From: Lepturacanthus savala
Taxonomy: Eukaryota; Chordata; Actinopteri; Scombriformes; Trichiuridae
Assembly (NCBI GenBank): GCA_030544235.1
Contig: CM060470.1
Coordinates: 29,397,098-29,461,097, forward strand
Direction: 5' to 3'
Length of the DNA: 64,000 nucleotides
Both the position numbers and the translations under genes were made by a program. A model generated the notes under the pieces. The model made no database searches. It was given only the letters and a program-made list of their open reading frames with translations, and was not told the origin of the DNA. Numbering within the stretch: position 1 is the first letter of the stretch; each line of letters starts with the position of its first letter. This document shows, piece after piece, positions 1 to 12,209 of this stretch.

Positions 1-201
1 TGCCTATTTTGGTTGAGTGTTTAACTTAAGTCCAGCTGGAAAACCTTTTAAATGAACACAATTTATGATTATGCAAGTTGTTGATATTAATCAGAGAAGA
101 ATTGTAATGAAGTAATTGTTTTTCTTTTTTGTCTGTAAAACCAAAAACAAGAGCAAAAGCTTAAGGATTAGGTTCAACTGTGTGTTTACTGTATCTGCTC
201 T

Positions 202-455
202 AGGGCTGCAACCAATCATTTTCATTATCAATCCGTCAAATATTTGATTTCAGTGAGTCCATTAGTTAATGTGTTGAACACATTTTCCAAAAGCTCAAGA
301 TTAATTTTGCTGTCATAGAGTAAAGACCCATAAAATATTCACATTTGAGAAGCTGCAACCAGAGAATACAGACTTTTTTATAACTCGCGATGTCAAAAGA
401 AATGGTCAAATAGTTGGTGATTATTTTGATTTGACTAAATGATTAATCTACTAAT
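202..455 (+). repeat. Dispersed fish repeat (hAT/MITE-like), copy 1
   Basis: Starts with an 'agggctgcaaccaat' type head followed by several 'gattaat/aatcgatt' stretches and 'gaagctgcaaccagagaat'. The same text recurs in diverged form at about 19.39-19.73 kb. I know this as a very common teleost interspersed repeat but cannot assign its superfamily with certainty. No coding potential. Confidence 0.5.
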
Positions 456-1560
456 CTTTGTTTTAATCTGATCTACTGTCAGCTGCAGTTGTCAAAAGAC
501 AAAATGAATGTGCGACACATTATTTTGTGAGGTCACATGTTACTTTTCTGCGGTACACAAATCCTTGTTGCTGCTTCATTTCAAAATCTTCTCCATTAAT
601 TCATCAGCTGTAGAAGATGTGAACTTTGACCAGGAACCTGCCTCACTCATTGATAACATCAAGTACCAAATGAACAGCTTGGGTGCTCTGAATTTTATCA
701 TTAGTTTCTGTTACAGTTGTGATTTTAGCTGATAAAACCCACAAACAGCTGCTAGAAATAAGTCTGTTTATTTTATAGTGAAATAAACCCATTGTTGAGC
801 TTTTGTTATAAACTGCATCCACAGTAGCAGCTGGAACTGTGGAGGGCGGGGCTTAGCCAAAGTCATTTGACACTATTAAATATGACTTCAGCTCAGCTGT
901 CAGTGTTATGCATAAAAAAAATCTATTTGCACATTTTAGATCATGGGTTGTGGGCAGAATGTAGGATTTTAACTTATTACAGTATGTTTACATCTTTTGT
1001 ACGTTCAGCTTCACCGTTTTCAGTGTTCAGTGAAAAACCTTTTCTACATTTTAATTTCACAATGAACCAGTATCTTTGTCTCAGGAATAAGAGGATGATG
1101 TTGCTGCTTCACTGAAGTCAAGACTCCATTAAAAGTGGATGCTGAAAGTTGCTTTAAGGTGCCCATCTCTCACTGTTGTGTCCTGTAGCCTGTTTGTTCC
1201 CATGTGGTGGGAGAAGAAATAAATCTTTGCTACAACGCAGGCCTTACACAAGCTGTTTGTGGATTAGATTAGTTCCTAATGTGGTTAATGAAAGAAAGAT
1301 TCATGTGGCGAAAGATCTAAATTGAAATAATTCCTGTGCTGCAATTAGTGTTTCACTATAAACCATTTCACCCTGAGTGTAATGGGAAATAAAAGGAGGT
1401 TTGTAGGTTTGTTAGATGTAATGATGAAATATTTTAAGTGCATTTTTTCAAATTTCATTTTCCAAGTCATTCCCTATCCCTGTCTACACTGCAGTATAAC
1501 AGATAATTCAAAAACAGATGACATTTACCCTCAGTTTAATTTAAAGTACATAAATAATTC
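456..1560. other. Intergenic DNA downstream of dnajc3; nothing recognised
   Basis: AT-rich sequence without a recognisable exon, RNA gene or clear repeat boundary. Short open frames here lack family similarity and are treated as chance. It lies beyond the likely dnajc3 poly(A) sites. Confidence 0.5.
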
Positions 1561-1620
1561 TTTATTTACAGTTCAGAAAAAAACTCCATTCATAAAAATA
1601 GCACTGTAGCTATGTACAAA

Positions 1621-1626
1621 TTTATT
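1621..1626 (-). terminator. Candidate poly(A) signal of dnajc3
   Basis: The minus strand reads AATAAA here, 344 bases past the dnajc3 stop codon. A second AATAAA lies at 1561-1566. Either would give a 3' UTR of about 350-430 bases. No transcript evidence is available, so which one is used is inferred. Confidence 0.5.
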
Positions 1627-1969
1627 CTTTAGAATGGATGTGAACTTTAAAGTGAGCAATACATGGAAAGGCTGAAACGTGGAATTAACCACATACTCGT
1701 GACAGATTTAAGCTGCTTCACATGTGGCAGATATTTGTTTGCATAGCAACAGACTTTCCCCAAGCAGAATTCAAAGTTGGATCATCCAACAACAAAGATG
1801 CGTCTTTAATTAAAGGTCATTTAATTCAAGTCACTGTTTGCTTCAATATTCTCATGAGGCGATTGGTCCTGGGCCAAAACATTCTTCATGTTGATGTTCT
1901 CCCCTTTAAATGGGGAGGAAGAGATGAAAATCCCCTTCCAGCTGTTCTGGAATGTCTTCAGTCAGACTC

Positions 1970-4900
1970 TCATTTAAAGTTGAAGGGTCCGGAGCCGAAT
2001 GGGTTGAAACCCTGGAAGGTGTAGAAGCCTTCATGGAAATGATGGTGGCGGTGACCCTGCTGGCTCTCCGGGTCCATGGGGTCTTCTCCGTGGTCAAACT
2101 TGGTTCTCATCTCTAGAAAACAAGCAGATGGACATATGACTACGGAATAAAACAATAAAATAAGACAAAGCATTACTCATGTATAGCTTTTGAATTAGCA
2201 ATCAAACCCTCAAGGAACATTTTAAAGTAGTTCTTTTTTACAATTGCGTTTTTTTTTTTTTAAAAGGTTCGTCTGGAGGGCAAAAAAGTGATGGGTGTTA
2301 ATATGACAGAACATTAACATAATGTATTAAATTCCAGTAAGATTAAAATAATCTTCATCTACTGGGGATCAGTGGACTCCACACTGACATTTAAATTGGT
2401 GGAGTTTATTGGTTGGATTCAGCAGAGAAAGTCCTGCCTGAGACAGAGACTCCACTGTATTTAATCAACCTGGACCACCGACGCCTCACTTTTCACAGGT
2501 GACCAGAACATACAAGTTCTGAATTTGCAATTGCAAAGCACCATCACAAACTCACACAGTGGAAAAGAGTACATTCACAAGCAGGACTAAAACCGATGTA
2601 ATGAACTGTTGTTAATCTACAGATTATTTTCTAGATTCATAATTTCTTCCATAAATTTCCTAAAGATGATGGTGACAAGATGAGTATAGTTGAGGTACTG
2701 GAGTATTTTCATCTGATGTTACTTCACTCCATTTCAGAAATATTGGGAAATACTTTTCATAAAAAATAAATATACTTCAATTGTCAGGCTTTTCTTTTTT
2801 GCATTTGATCTGAAACATAATATTATGATGCAGTACTATTCTCTAAAGTAATACTCTATTACACTTAAGTAACATTCTCAATTCATGTCATTTACTAAAT
2901 TGACTGCATTTTTTGATGACATTTTTTGATTGAGTTTCTACTTTTACTCCAGTTCTTTGCCGACATCAACGGCTTCATATGTGAAGCTGGATCCAAGTTT
3001 TAAACTTTATTAGATTAGATACTGATGAAGTTTCTGGAGCTTGTCCAGTTAAAATGAGACTAGCTCACAAAGAAAGCTACTAGAGATGAATGATTTGGGA
3101 AAATAATCGAATTACGATTTTCTTCCCCCCAATATTGCAATTGCGATTAAATATGTGATTTTTTAAAAAAATAGTTTTTATTTTATCTTCTATTTTATCA
3201 TTTTTCTCAACAAAATATAATGAATGATTTAAGTCTGACACAAGTATAACATGTAAAATGTTCTTTCCTAATGTTTTTCAATTCATTAGAATTAAATTAA
3301 AAGGATGTATGGCTTCAAATAAATAACAAGCCTAATAGATATATATTAATGAGGTGATTTGAATAAAACCAGCTCTTTTTGTTTACTGTGAGTTAGTTCA
3401 GCTGAAAGGTTCTGGGGAGAAATACCAAGCTGTTCAGTGCAGCAGCTCCTCAGAGGCCTGACATTTACTGGGAGACCACCACTAACAGCTTTCCACAGAC
3501 TGCACACATCGCCTTTTTTTTTTTTTACCTGGATCAGTGAGAACCTCTTTAGCCTGAGCGATGTCTATGAACTTCTTCTCAGCCTTCTTCTTCTCCACTG
3601 GATCCTGGAAGTTGTCTGGATGCCACTGCTGAGCCAGCTTCCTGTAGGCTTTGATAATCTCCTTCTTCTGGGCCGTCCTGTGACCATGAGCAGATTATTC
3701 TATCAGCACCACGACTCAAGAGAAAAACTGCGTCACATTTCCTCTTCTCAACATGAAATGGACCGATGACTCAGCAAAATCTGCTCTTTTGTGAATTGAA
3801 GGTTAATTAATCCAGAGAAATTTGTATTTTATTTCTACATAAATGTTCACTGGTCTGGTCAACTTGAGTTAAATTGTGATGGATGTGGATGTGGAACTAA
3901 AGTGAGTTTGAATAAAGGTTTAAACCTCTATTTTCATCCATCATTACACTGATATAAAGTAAACAGGAAAATATTTCACAGCAAAAGTTTCATTAGTTGA
4001 AAAGTTTTTGATTAACCTTTGTTTCCAGATTTGTGGCAGTAACCAATCTATTTGGAAAATAAATGCACCAGTAATCAAAACAGGGCAGATGAGCTTTGAC
4101 AATTCTCACTTAAAACATGCAAATTTTTGAATTTGTATGTATTCTTCCTCTGTTATGCAGCTGTCTTTTGTAATTATGGCTACAAAACCCAATCTTGAAC
4201 AGCGTAAATATGCTGAACATGGAAGAAGAGTTGTTCAACTCATGAATGTACAAAAGTGACCAATAATCTGATTTCCAGTTCAGCAAGGCTTTCCTGGGGC
4301 AGTAGTGGTGTGTATATATAGAGCAATGCATAAAACTAACAGTAAAAACACAGTTTAAAAGCTAAAAACATAGAGATTCCTCCAGAGAATCTACTCCTCT
4401 CCCTGTCTGGAAATCTCCTCTAAGAACGGAGTGAAATCACCTGAACCCAGCAGCAGCTCCTACCTCTTCACTCCCAGGATCTTATAATAATCCCGTCTCT
4501 GAGACTGTTTGAGAAGTCGCTGAGCTCTGTCCAGACCTTCTTTGATCTGACGATCATTCTCGCTGTGTTGGCCAGCGTTTTCATAGTCTTTAATGGCTGT
4601 GAAATAAGAAGGATAAAAATCAGTGTTGCTTACTCATGTGGAGCAGACTGAGGTAAAGACTTTCCTTCAATGGGAAAATCACGGCTTTAAATCCTTGATG
4701 TTGGAGGCCTTCACCTTAACAAAATGTCTTTTAGCAAAAGTACAGAGTCCTTCCATGTCACACATAATATTACCAAAGTATACACATATTATTACTATAT
4801 GATGTGTGTGAGCAGCACATGTGTTTCACAGAACTTGACGCCCATACGGTTATAACCGTCAGTGACAAAAATGTGACGTAACCCGAAAACCTTGGTACCA

Positions 4901-7900
4901 GTCTAACTCTCCTAAAAAGTTTTAAAATAATAATAAACTGTCAACAAGTTTTATATTCTAGGTGGACTAATATTTAAAATGTGTCATTCTTTTTACGTTA
5001 CACCATTTGACACTCAATTTGACAAGTAATAATTTCTTTTTTAAAAAAGATGCAAATGGACTTTTAAATAAGAAACCAACATGAACACAAAATGTACATT
5101 TTGGGACCTGATGAATTCTTCTTAAAACTGGATTTTAAAACATTTTTGATTTTCATATCTTGCCAAACATTATTTGTCACTGACTCATACATAGGTGTGA
5201 AACAAAATGTTAGGACGAATTTGATTGGACCATTGAAAACTACTCTTTTTCCTTTTAAAGTGCACTGACAGGTAGACCTGTATTGCATTTGCATCACCAA
5301 AATAGGTGAAAACACTTCACAACAATTAATGTGCACAAAATACACATTCAGAAGATTCAGCTACAATCATGAATCGATTGGTTGATTAGTTGCAAACTAT
5401 TACATTAATTGCCAACCATTTTTATATTTACATTTTACATTAACATTTTTAAGAAAAACATTTCATGCAATTTCATGCAATAGAGGGTTATAATCACTCC
5501 TTTAAAAACTCCTTTGAAGGTCCCAATGAGCACAGTCCATCATCTGTAAATGGAAGAAGTTCAGAACCACCAGGACTCTTCTTAGAGCTGCCGACCATCT
5601 GACTATCCGACAACTGAGAGATCGGGGGAGAAGGGCCTCAGTCAGGGAGGTGACTAAGAACCCAATGGTCAGAGCTCTGTCAGAGCTCCATCGTTCCTCT
5701 GTGGAGAGAGGAGAACCTTCCAGAAGGACAACCATCTCTGCAGCAATCCACCAATCAGGCCTGTATGGTAGAGTGGCCAGACGGAAGCCACTCCTTAGTA
5801 AAAGGAACATGGCAGCCTGCCTGGAGTTTTCCAGAAGGCACCTTAACGGCTCTCAGACTATGAGTAACAAAATTCTCTGGTCTGATGAGACAAAGCTCGA
5901 ACTCTTTGGTGTGAATGCCAGACGTCATGTGTGGAGGAAACCAGGCACCGCTCATCACCAGGTCAATACCATCCCTACAGTGAAGCATGGTGGTGGCAGC
6001 ATCAAGCTGTGGGGATGTTTTTCAGCAGCAGGAACTGGGAGACTAGTCAGGATAGAGGGAAAGATGAATGCAGCAATGTACAGACACATCCTGGATGAAA
6101 ACCTGCTCCAGAGCTCTTGACCTCAGACTGGGCGGAAGTTCATCTTTCAGCAGGACAACGACCCTAAGCACACAGCCAAGATATCAAAGGAGTGGCTTCA
6201 GGACAACTCTGTGAATGTCCTTGAGTGGCCCAGCCAGAGCCCAGACTGGAATCTGATTGAACATCTCTGGAGAGATCTGAAAATGGCTGTGCACCAACAC
6301 TTCCCATCCAACTTGATGGAGCTTGAGAGGTGCTGCAAAGAGGAATGGACAAAACTGCCCAAAGATAGGTGTGGCAAGCTGGTGGCATCATATTCAAATA
6401 GACTTGAGCTGTAATTGCTGCCAAAGGTGCATCAACAAAGTATTGAGCAAAGGCTGTGAATACTATATATGTACATGTGCTTTCTTAGTTTTTTTTATTT
6501 TTAATAAATTTGCAAAAATCTAAAAAAAAAAAACGTTTTCACATTGTCATTATGGGGTGTTGTGTGTAGAATTTTGAGGGAAAAAAATAATTTAATCCAT
6601 TTTGAAATAAGGCTGTAACATAACAAAATGTGGAAAAAGTAAAGTGCTGTGAATACTTTCTGGATGCTCTGTAGGTATGAAAAAAAAATGTTAGGAGGAA
6701 TTTGATTGGATCATTGAAAACGATCTATCCATCCATCCATATATACACCACTGTTCGGATGTTTGTGGTCACCCAGACAACTTAGTGTTTTCCATGAAAA
6801 GTCACACTTTTATTTACCACAACTTGTAAAATGAATAGAAAACTGAGTGATAGTTGCTGGAAATGGGCCTCGATACTAGAGATGCATCGATCTGATACCG
6901 GCGTTGGATATCAGCTCCGATAATGACCAATCAGATGGATCGGATATCGGATGAAAGATGCCAATACACTGTGTTTCTATATTAAACTTTCTCATGGTTA
7001 ATGATGATTAAAGAGTAACAGCACATAGTAAACAAATGATCACTATGATACGGACGGCGGAATTGTTGTTAAAAAGTTATTGTTTTCAAATTATTCATCC
7101 CGGTATAAAAAAGAAGCAAAATCATATTTCACCTCTTTAGTGGACATGGAAAATAAAGTTTGCTGGAGCTTTACATATGATTTTGGCTGAAAAGATGCTC
7201 ATCCACCTAAACATCTGTGCAGAAAAATATAAAAAAGAAGAGTTTGTATTTTCTCTCTGCGGCATGCCCACGCTACAGTTCATTCATTCAACCCATACAC
7301 TCAGCCCAGGGATCGGTATTAATTGGAAAAACCTGGATCAATGCATTACTACTCTATATACCTACCTATGTAGATACTGCACCAAAAACCAAACTTTGCA
7401 GCTAGAATAGTCATTTACCACATGAGCAATATATAGAGTGTATTTCTGACTAGTTGAAAGTTACCTTCATTAGAAAAAAAACAGTGCTTTTCTTTTAATA
7501 ATAAGGACATTTATAAGTGACCCTAAACATTTGAAAAGTAGTGTACATATGGGTCAGTGACAAATAATGTTTGGCAAGATGAGACAGTTTTAAGAAGCAT
7601 TAATTATATTAAGTACTGAGGTCTATATTGAGGTGTATTGGTGTGTCCTGCGGTGTACTGGGGTGTATTAAGGTCTACTGGGGTGTATTCAGGTGTATTG
7701 GTGTGTACTGTGGTGTACTGGGGTGTATTGAGGTGTATTGGTGTGTACTGCGGTGTACTGGGGTGTATTGAGGTGTATTGGTGTGTACTGCGGTGTACTG
7801 GGGTGTATTGAGGTGTATTGGTGTGTACTGCGGTGTACTGGGGTGTATTGAGGTGTATTGGTGTGTACTGTGGTGTATTCAGGTGTATTGGTGTGTACTG

Positions 7901-10900
7901 TGGTGTACTGGGGTGTATTCAGGTGTATTGGTGTGTACTGCGGTGTACTGGGGTGTATTGAGGTGTATTGGTGTGTACTGTGGTGTACTGGGGTGTATTG
8001 AGGTGTATTGGTGTGTACTGTGGTGTACTGGGGTGTATTGGTGTGTACTGTGGTGTACTGGGGTGTATTGAGGTGTATTGGTGTGTACTGTGGTGTACTG
8101 GGGTGTATTGGTGTGTACTGTGGTGTACTGGGGTGTATTGGTGTGTACTGTGGTGTACTGGTGTGTACTGTGGTGTACTGGGGTGTATTGAGGTGTATTG
8201 GTGTGTACTGTGGTGTACTGGGGTGTATTGAGGTGTATTGGTGTGTACTGTGGTGTACTGGGGTGTATTGAGGTGTATTGGGTGTATTGAGGTCTACTGG
8301 GGTGTATTAAGGTGTATTGGTGTGTTCTGAGGTTTACTGGGGTGTACTGAGGTCTACTGGGGTGTGTCATTAAATGCCTTGTACTGAGGTGTATTGAGGT
8401 GTATTGAGGTGTACTGGGGTGTATTATTAAATGCCTTGTGGGTTCCTGACAGTTTAAAAGCCCACACGCTGACATGTTCATGTCATGTTAATGACATGTT
8501 AACGTGGCCTGGGTTCATCCAGCCTCTGCTGTGGTTGAGGAGCTGATGGGATCAGGGTGAAAGCTGTTATTACTCAGGGCTGACCTGCAGTCACAGTGTT
8601 ATTAGCTGTGTGGGTTTTAGTGGACGTGTGGATATTTTCAACAAGGAACAGCAGCATGATGACATCCAGACAGACTGCACACAAGTTAAATATACTAAGT
8701 AGTTCAGGAAGCAGCTACAGGATCATGTGTGAATTCAAAATATCCATTTGATTAAAGCTGCTTTGTTGTGAGCACATGCTGTGATATTTTACATCTAACC
8801 TCTAATTTGTGAGCTGTTAGCGGCAATCAAATCAAAATATAACATGACAGGTAGATATTAAAATGCTCTAAACTTGTGTATTTAAAACTTTGGAGTGTTT
8901 TGGTAATAAATGCGGTATATATTGGAGTTACAGAAATAACGTTGAGTGTGGACAGCGTCTCCATCCCCAGCAGCTGGTGTGTTGGACAGCTGATGACCTG
9001 CTGGAGACTGAAGAAGTCAGGTCTGAGGAGTCTGGCTGCTCTTCCATCTGCAGTCTCCAGTCTGAATGACGCACAGTCTCACACCAGGGTTAATTGCTGA
9101 TAATTTTTAAATGGAAACATTAAAAACTCATCTTCATAGCCTGATTTTCTCATGTACTAAAGATTTTTTTTCCTTCACCGATTTAAATTGTTTGTGTTTG
9201 GGTCTGTGACAAAAATGTGAAAAACCTGCTACCAGATAGTTTACCTCTCTAATATACGTTTTAAAAAATTATAAACACATGTATCAACAAGTTTCATATT
9301 CTAGGTGGATTATACATTTCAAATGTTTTTTTTATGATTTTTTTTTTTTTAAACACACACTTTTAAATAAGAAACCAACACAGACACAATGTACATTTAG
9401 AGAGACCTGATGAATGCTTCAACTATTTGTCATTGATCTGTTTACTGAATGTATTATATTTACTCAATTTTATCATTTCATTTCATCAATTCATCATCTT
9501 TTTTTAATAACATATTGTGTGTATTAGTCTCAACATTTTTTACTATTTATGGGTCAGTGAGAAAAATGTGACATGATGTAACCATAAACACCTCGAAACC
9601 AGGTAGTTTTGACTTTCTTATCTTGCCACACATTATTTGTCACTGACTCTCACATATGTTGTGTCTTCTTATCAGCCTGTCAGTCATCTGTGAGCCACTG
9701 ACTCAGAAACATCAACCGACGGACTGAGTTTGAAGTATTAAACCAACCTGGATTCCCTCCATCCATCAGACATCTTACCTTCCTCGTATTGCTCTTCCTG
9801 GATGTAGGCCTCAGCTCTGTCCTTCAGCACGTTGACGTTGTGTGGGTCTGCCTCCAGGACTTCACTACACACAGAGATAGCTTTGCTGGCCTCTTGAACC
9901 TGCTCACAACACAGAGCCAACATGACGGACGGATGCATTATTCAAGAAAGACGACAAAGAGAGATGAAGTGTCTCACAGCAGCAGGAACAAGCTCTGACC
10001 TGCGTCAGCGCGTGACAGATCCGTTCCTTGGCGAGGAGAGAGAAGTGGTAGACGTTGGGCTCCGTCTTCATCACCGCTTCATATTTACTCACAGCATCTT
10101 CATACCTAAAAGAGGAGGAAGTAGATTTCAACAACACGGTTTAATCCATTGAATTTTAATTGCGATTTTGATTTGTGAGTTAAATAATCTCCAAAATCAT
10201 ATAACCGAGTTGAAACGATTTTTGACATTAGAGAGATTAGAGAGTGCAAGTGTGAGTGGACAGTACATGTTTTATTAAAACAAGACCAAATTGACGGAAA
10301 TCAGGAAAATGAAAAAAAATTTAAATGCTAAATTATCTGCCAGTGGAAGACAATTCTACTCAATGTTGGATTAACTGCATGAAATATGATTCAAAATATT
10401 TTGAATGTTTTTATTACTAAAAATTACCTAATTTTATATCAATGGAATGGGATTTGCATGCCAGTTTGTAAGAGCAGAAAGTCTGGGAGCTTGAGGGTGA
10501 GGAAACACTCGTACTACAGCTGACGTAATCATTGGTATTCAAAGGGGATATTCTTCATTATTCTGTATTTATATGAATATACAATCACCTGAAAGCAGGC
10601 AGACATACCTCTGCTCCTGGATGAGTTCCTCTGCAGACTGGATCTGTTTGTTGAGCTTCTTGACCTGCTTGTAATGGCTGTAGCACTGTTTGTGATCAGG
10701 ATCCAACTTCAGGCACTCACGCACCTCACTGAGGATCACAGAGGAGGTCAAGAGGACGTTAGAGTGAGGAACTTTTCTCCTGTGTCATTCAGCATTTTAC
10801 TTTGTTCAAGACTGGGTTTTGTAGACAAAATTACAAAAGACAGCTGCATAGAAGAGGAAGAATACATACAAATGCAAACATTTGCATTTTTAAGCAACGT

Positions 10901-12178
10901 TTCAATGCAGACAACTGACGGATGTGCAAAAGAATTGTCAAAGCTCATCTGTCCTGTTTTGTTTCTGGCACATATATATTTCAAAATAGATTGTTACTGC
11001 CACAAAAATGGAAAGAAAGGTTCATCAAAAAAGTTTCAGCTAACAAAACTCTTGAAATGTTTTCCTGTTTATTTTCATCCATCATTACACTGATATAAAG
11101 TAGAGGTTTAAACCTTTATTCCAACTAAGGAGGAGAATTGACAGAAGGAAAAATAGTGCTTTTTCAACAATGTAATGTCTCAGTTAACAATGTAATGTCT
11201 TTTATATGCTGTCTCATATGCTTATTTGTCATTTTGTCTTTTCCCATTTCCTGTATTGCAATTATCCCCCAAAATGTTCAATAATAAATCTGCACACACG
11301 CACAGGAACTGATCCATTTTTGTCACATTTGGACAGTCATCCAGGGGGCCAGACTGGACCCTTTAACAGGCCGCTTCTGGCCTCCGGGGCTGCGTGTTGA
11401 GACACCTGTGCCTTACACATCATTAAATATTTGTTTACTACTTGACGTATATGGGTCAGTGATAAAACTGCTGTGTGGTATAACCCTAAAAACCTGGAAC
11501 CAGATATACCAGCATGTGAGCTTTAATAGAAACAGTGATCTGCAGGCGAGTCTTACTTGAGGGACATTTCGTGGTCTCCGAGGTTGTAGTAGATGCTGCT
11601 GAGTTTGTAGAAGGCCTGGGTGTTGTCGCTCCTCAGCTTGGAGGCAGCTTTGAGGTCACTGATGGCCTTGCCCATCTCCCCCATCTCAATGAAACACTCC
11701 GCCCGCATCTCACGAGATGTCACATCCCAAACACAGGTCTGGAACAGATGGACGGGACGGTTTAATCCACCAGACCAGATATCAGGTCCAATATTGATCA
11801 AATAGCTGGATCAGATATCGGATGAAAGAGGCTAATCCAGTGTTCGGATCCAGTCCCTTTTTTTTTATTAATATCATACACAACAATACAGTTACAGCAT
11901 CTAGTCACTGCAGTTCTATGTTTGCAGGCTGGTTACGTCACATGGATGTATTATAAAACTGGATAATGGAGTGAAAAATGGTCGCCATTCATTTCAATGT
12001 CAGTTGCTCACTTGGTGTTCCTGTTCCTGTCTGAAGTTCCTGTCTTCCTTGTTTATGTCTGTGTTATGCGACGCATAGAGACTCCTCCCATCATGCCCCA
12101 TGGCAATGACATTACAAAAAAAAAAACTCACATTTTAGTTTAATTCATTCACATTAAAAATGTTCAAAGGAGGAAAAA

Positions 12179-12209
<31 letters not shown>

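Noticed and set aside
7615..8430. Telomere-like or CRISPR-like array
   Set aside because: The unit is a decamer with no spacer diversity and is not TTAGGG. It is an ordinary eukaryotic minisatellite.
7879..8481. 200-codon open frame (minus strand) and several plus-strand frames of repeating Tyr/Val/Thr peptides
   Set aside because: They arise only because the decamer minisatellite lacks stop codons in several frames. There is no start context, no homology, and they lie inside a dnajc3 intron.
9922..10152. Plus-strand open frames over dnajc3 exons 8, 9 and 6
   Set aside because: Opposite-strand shadows of well-supported dnajc3 coding exons.
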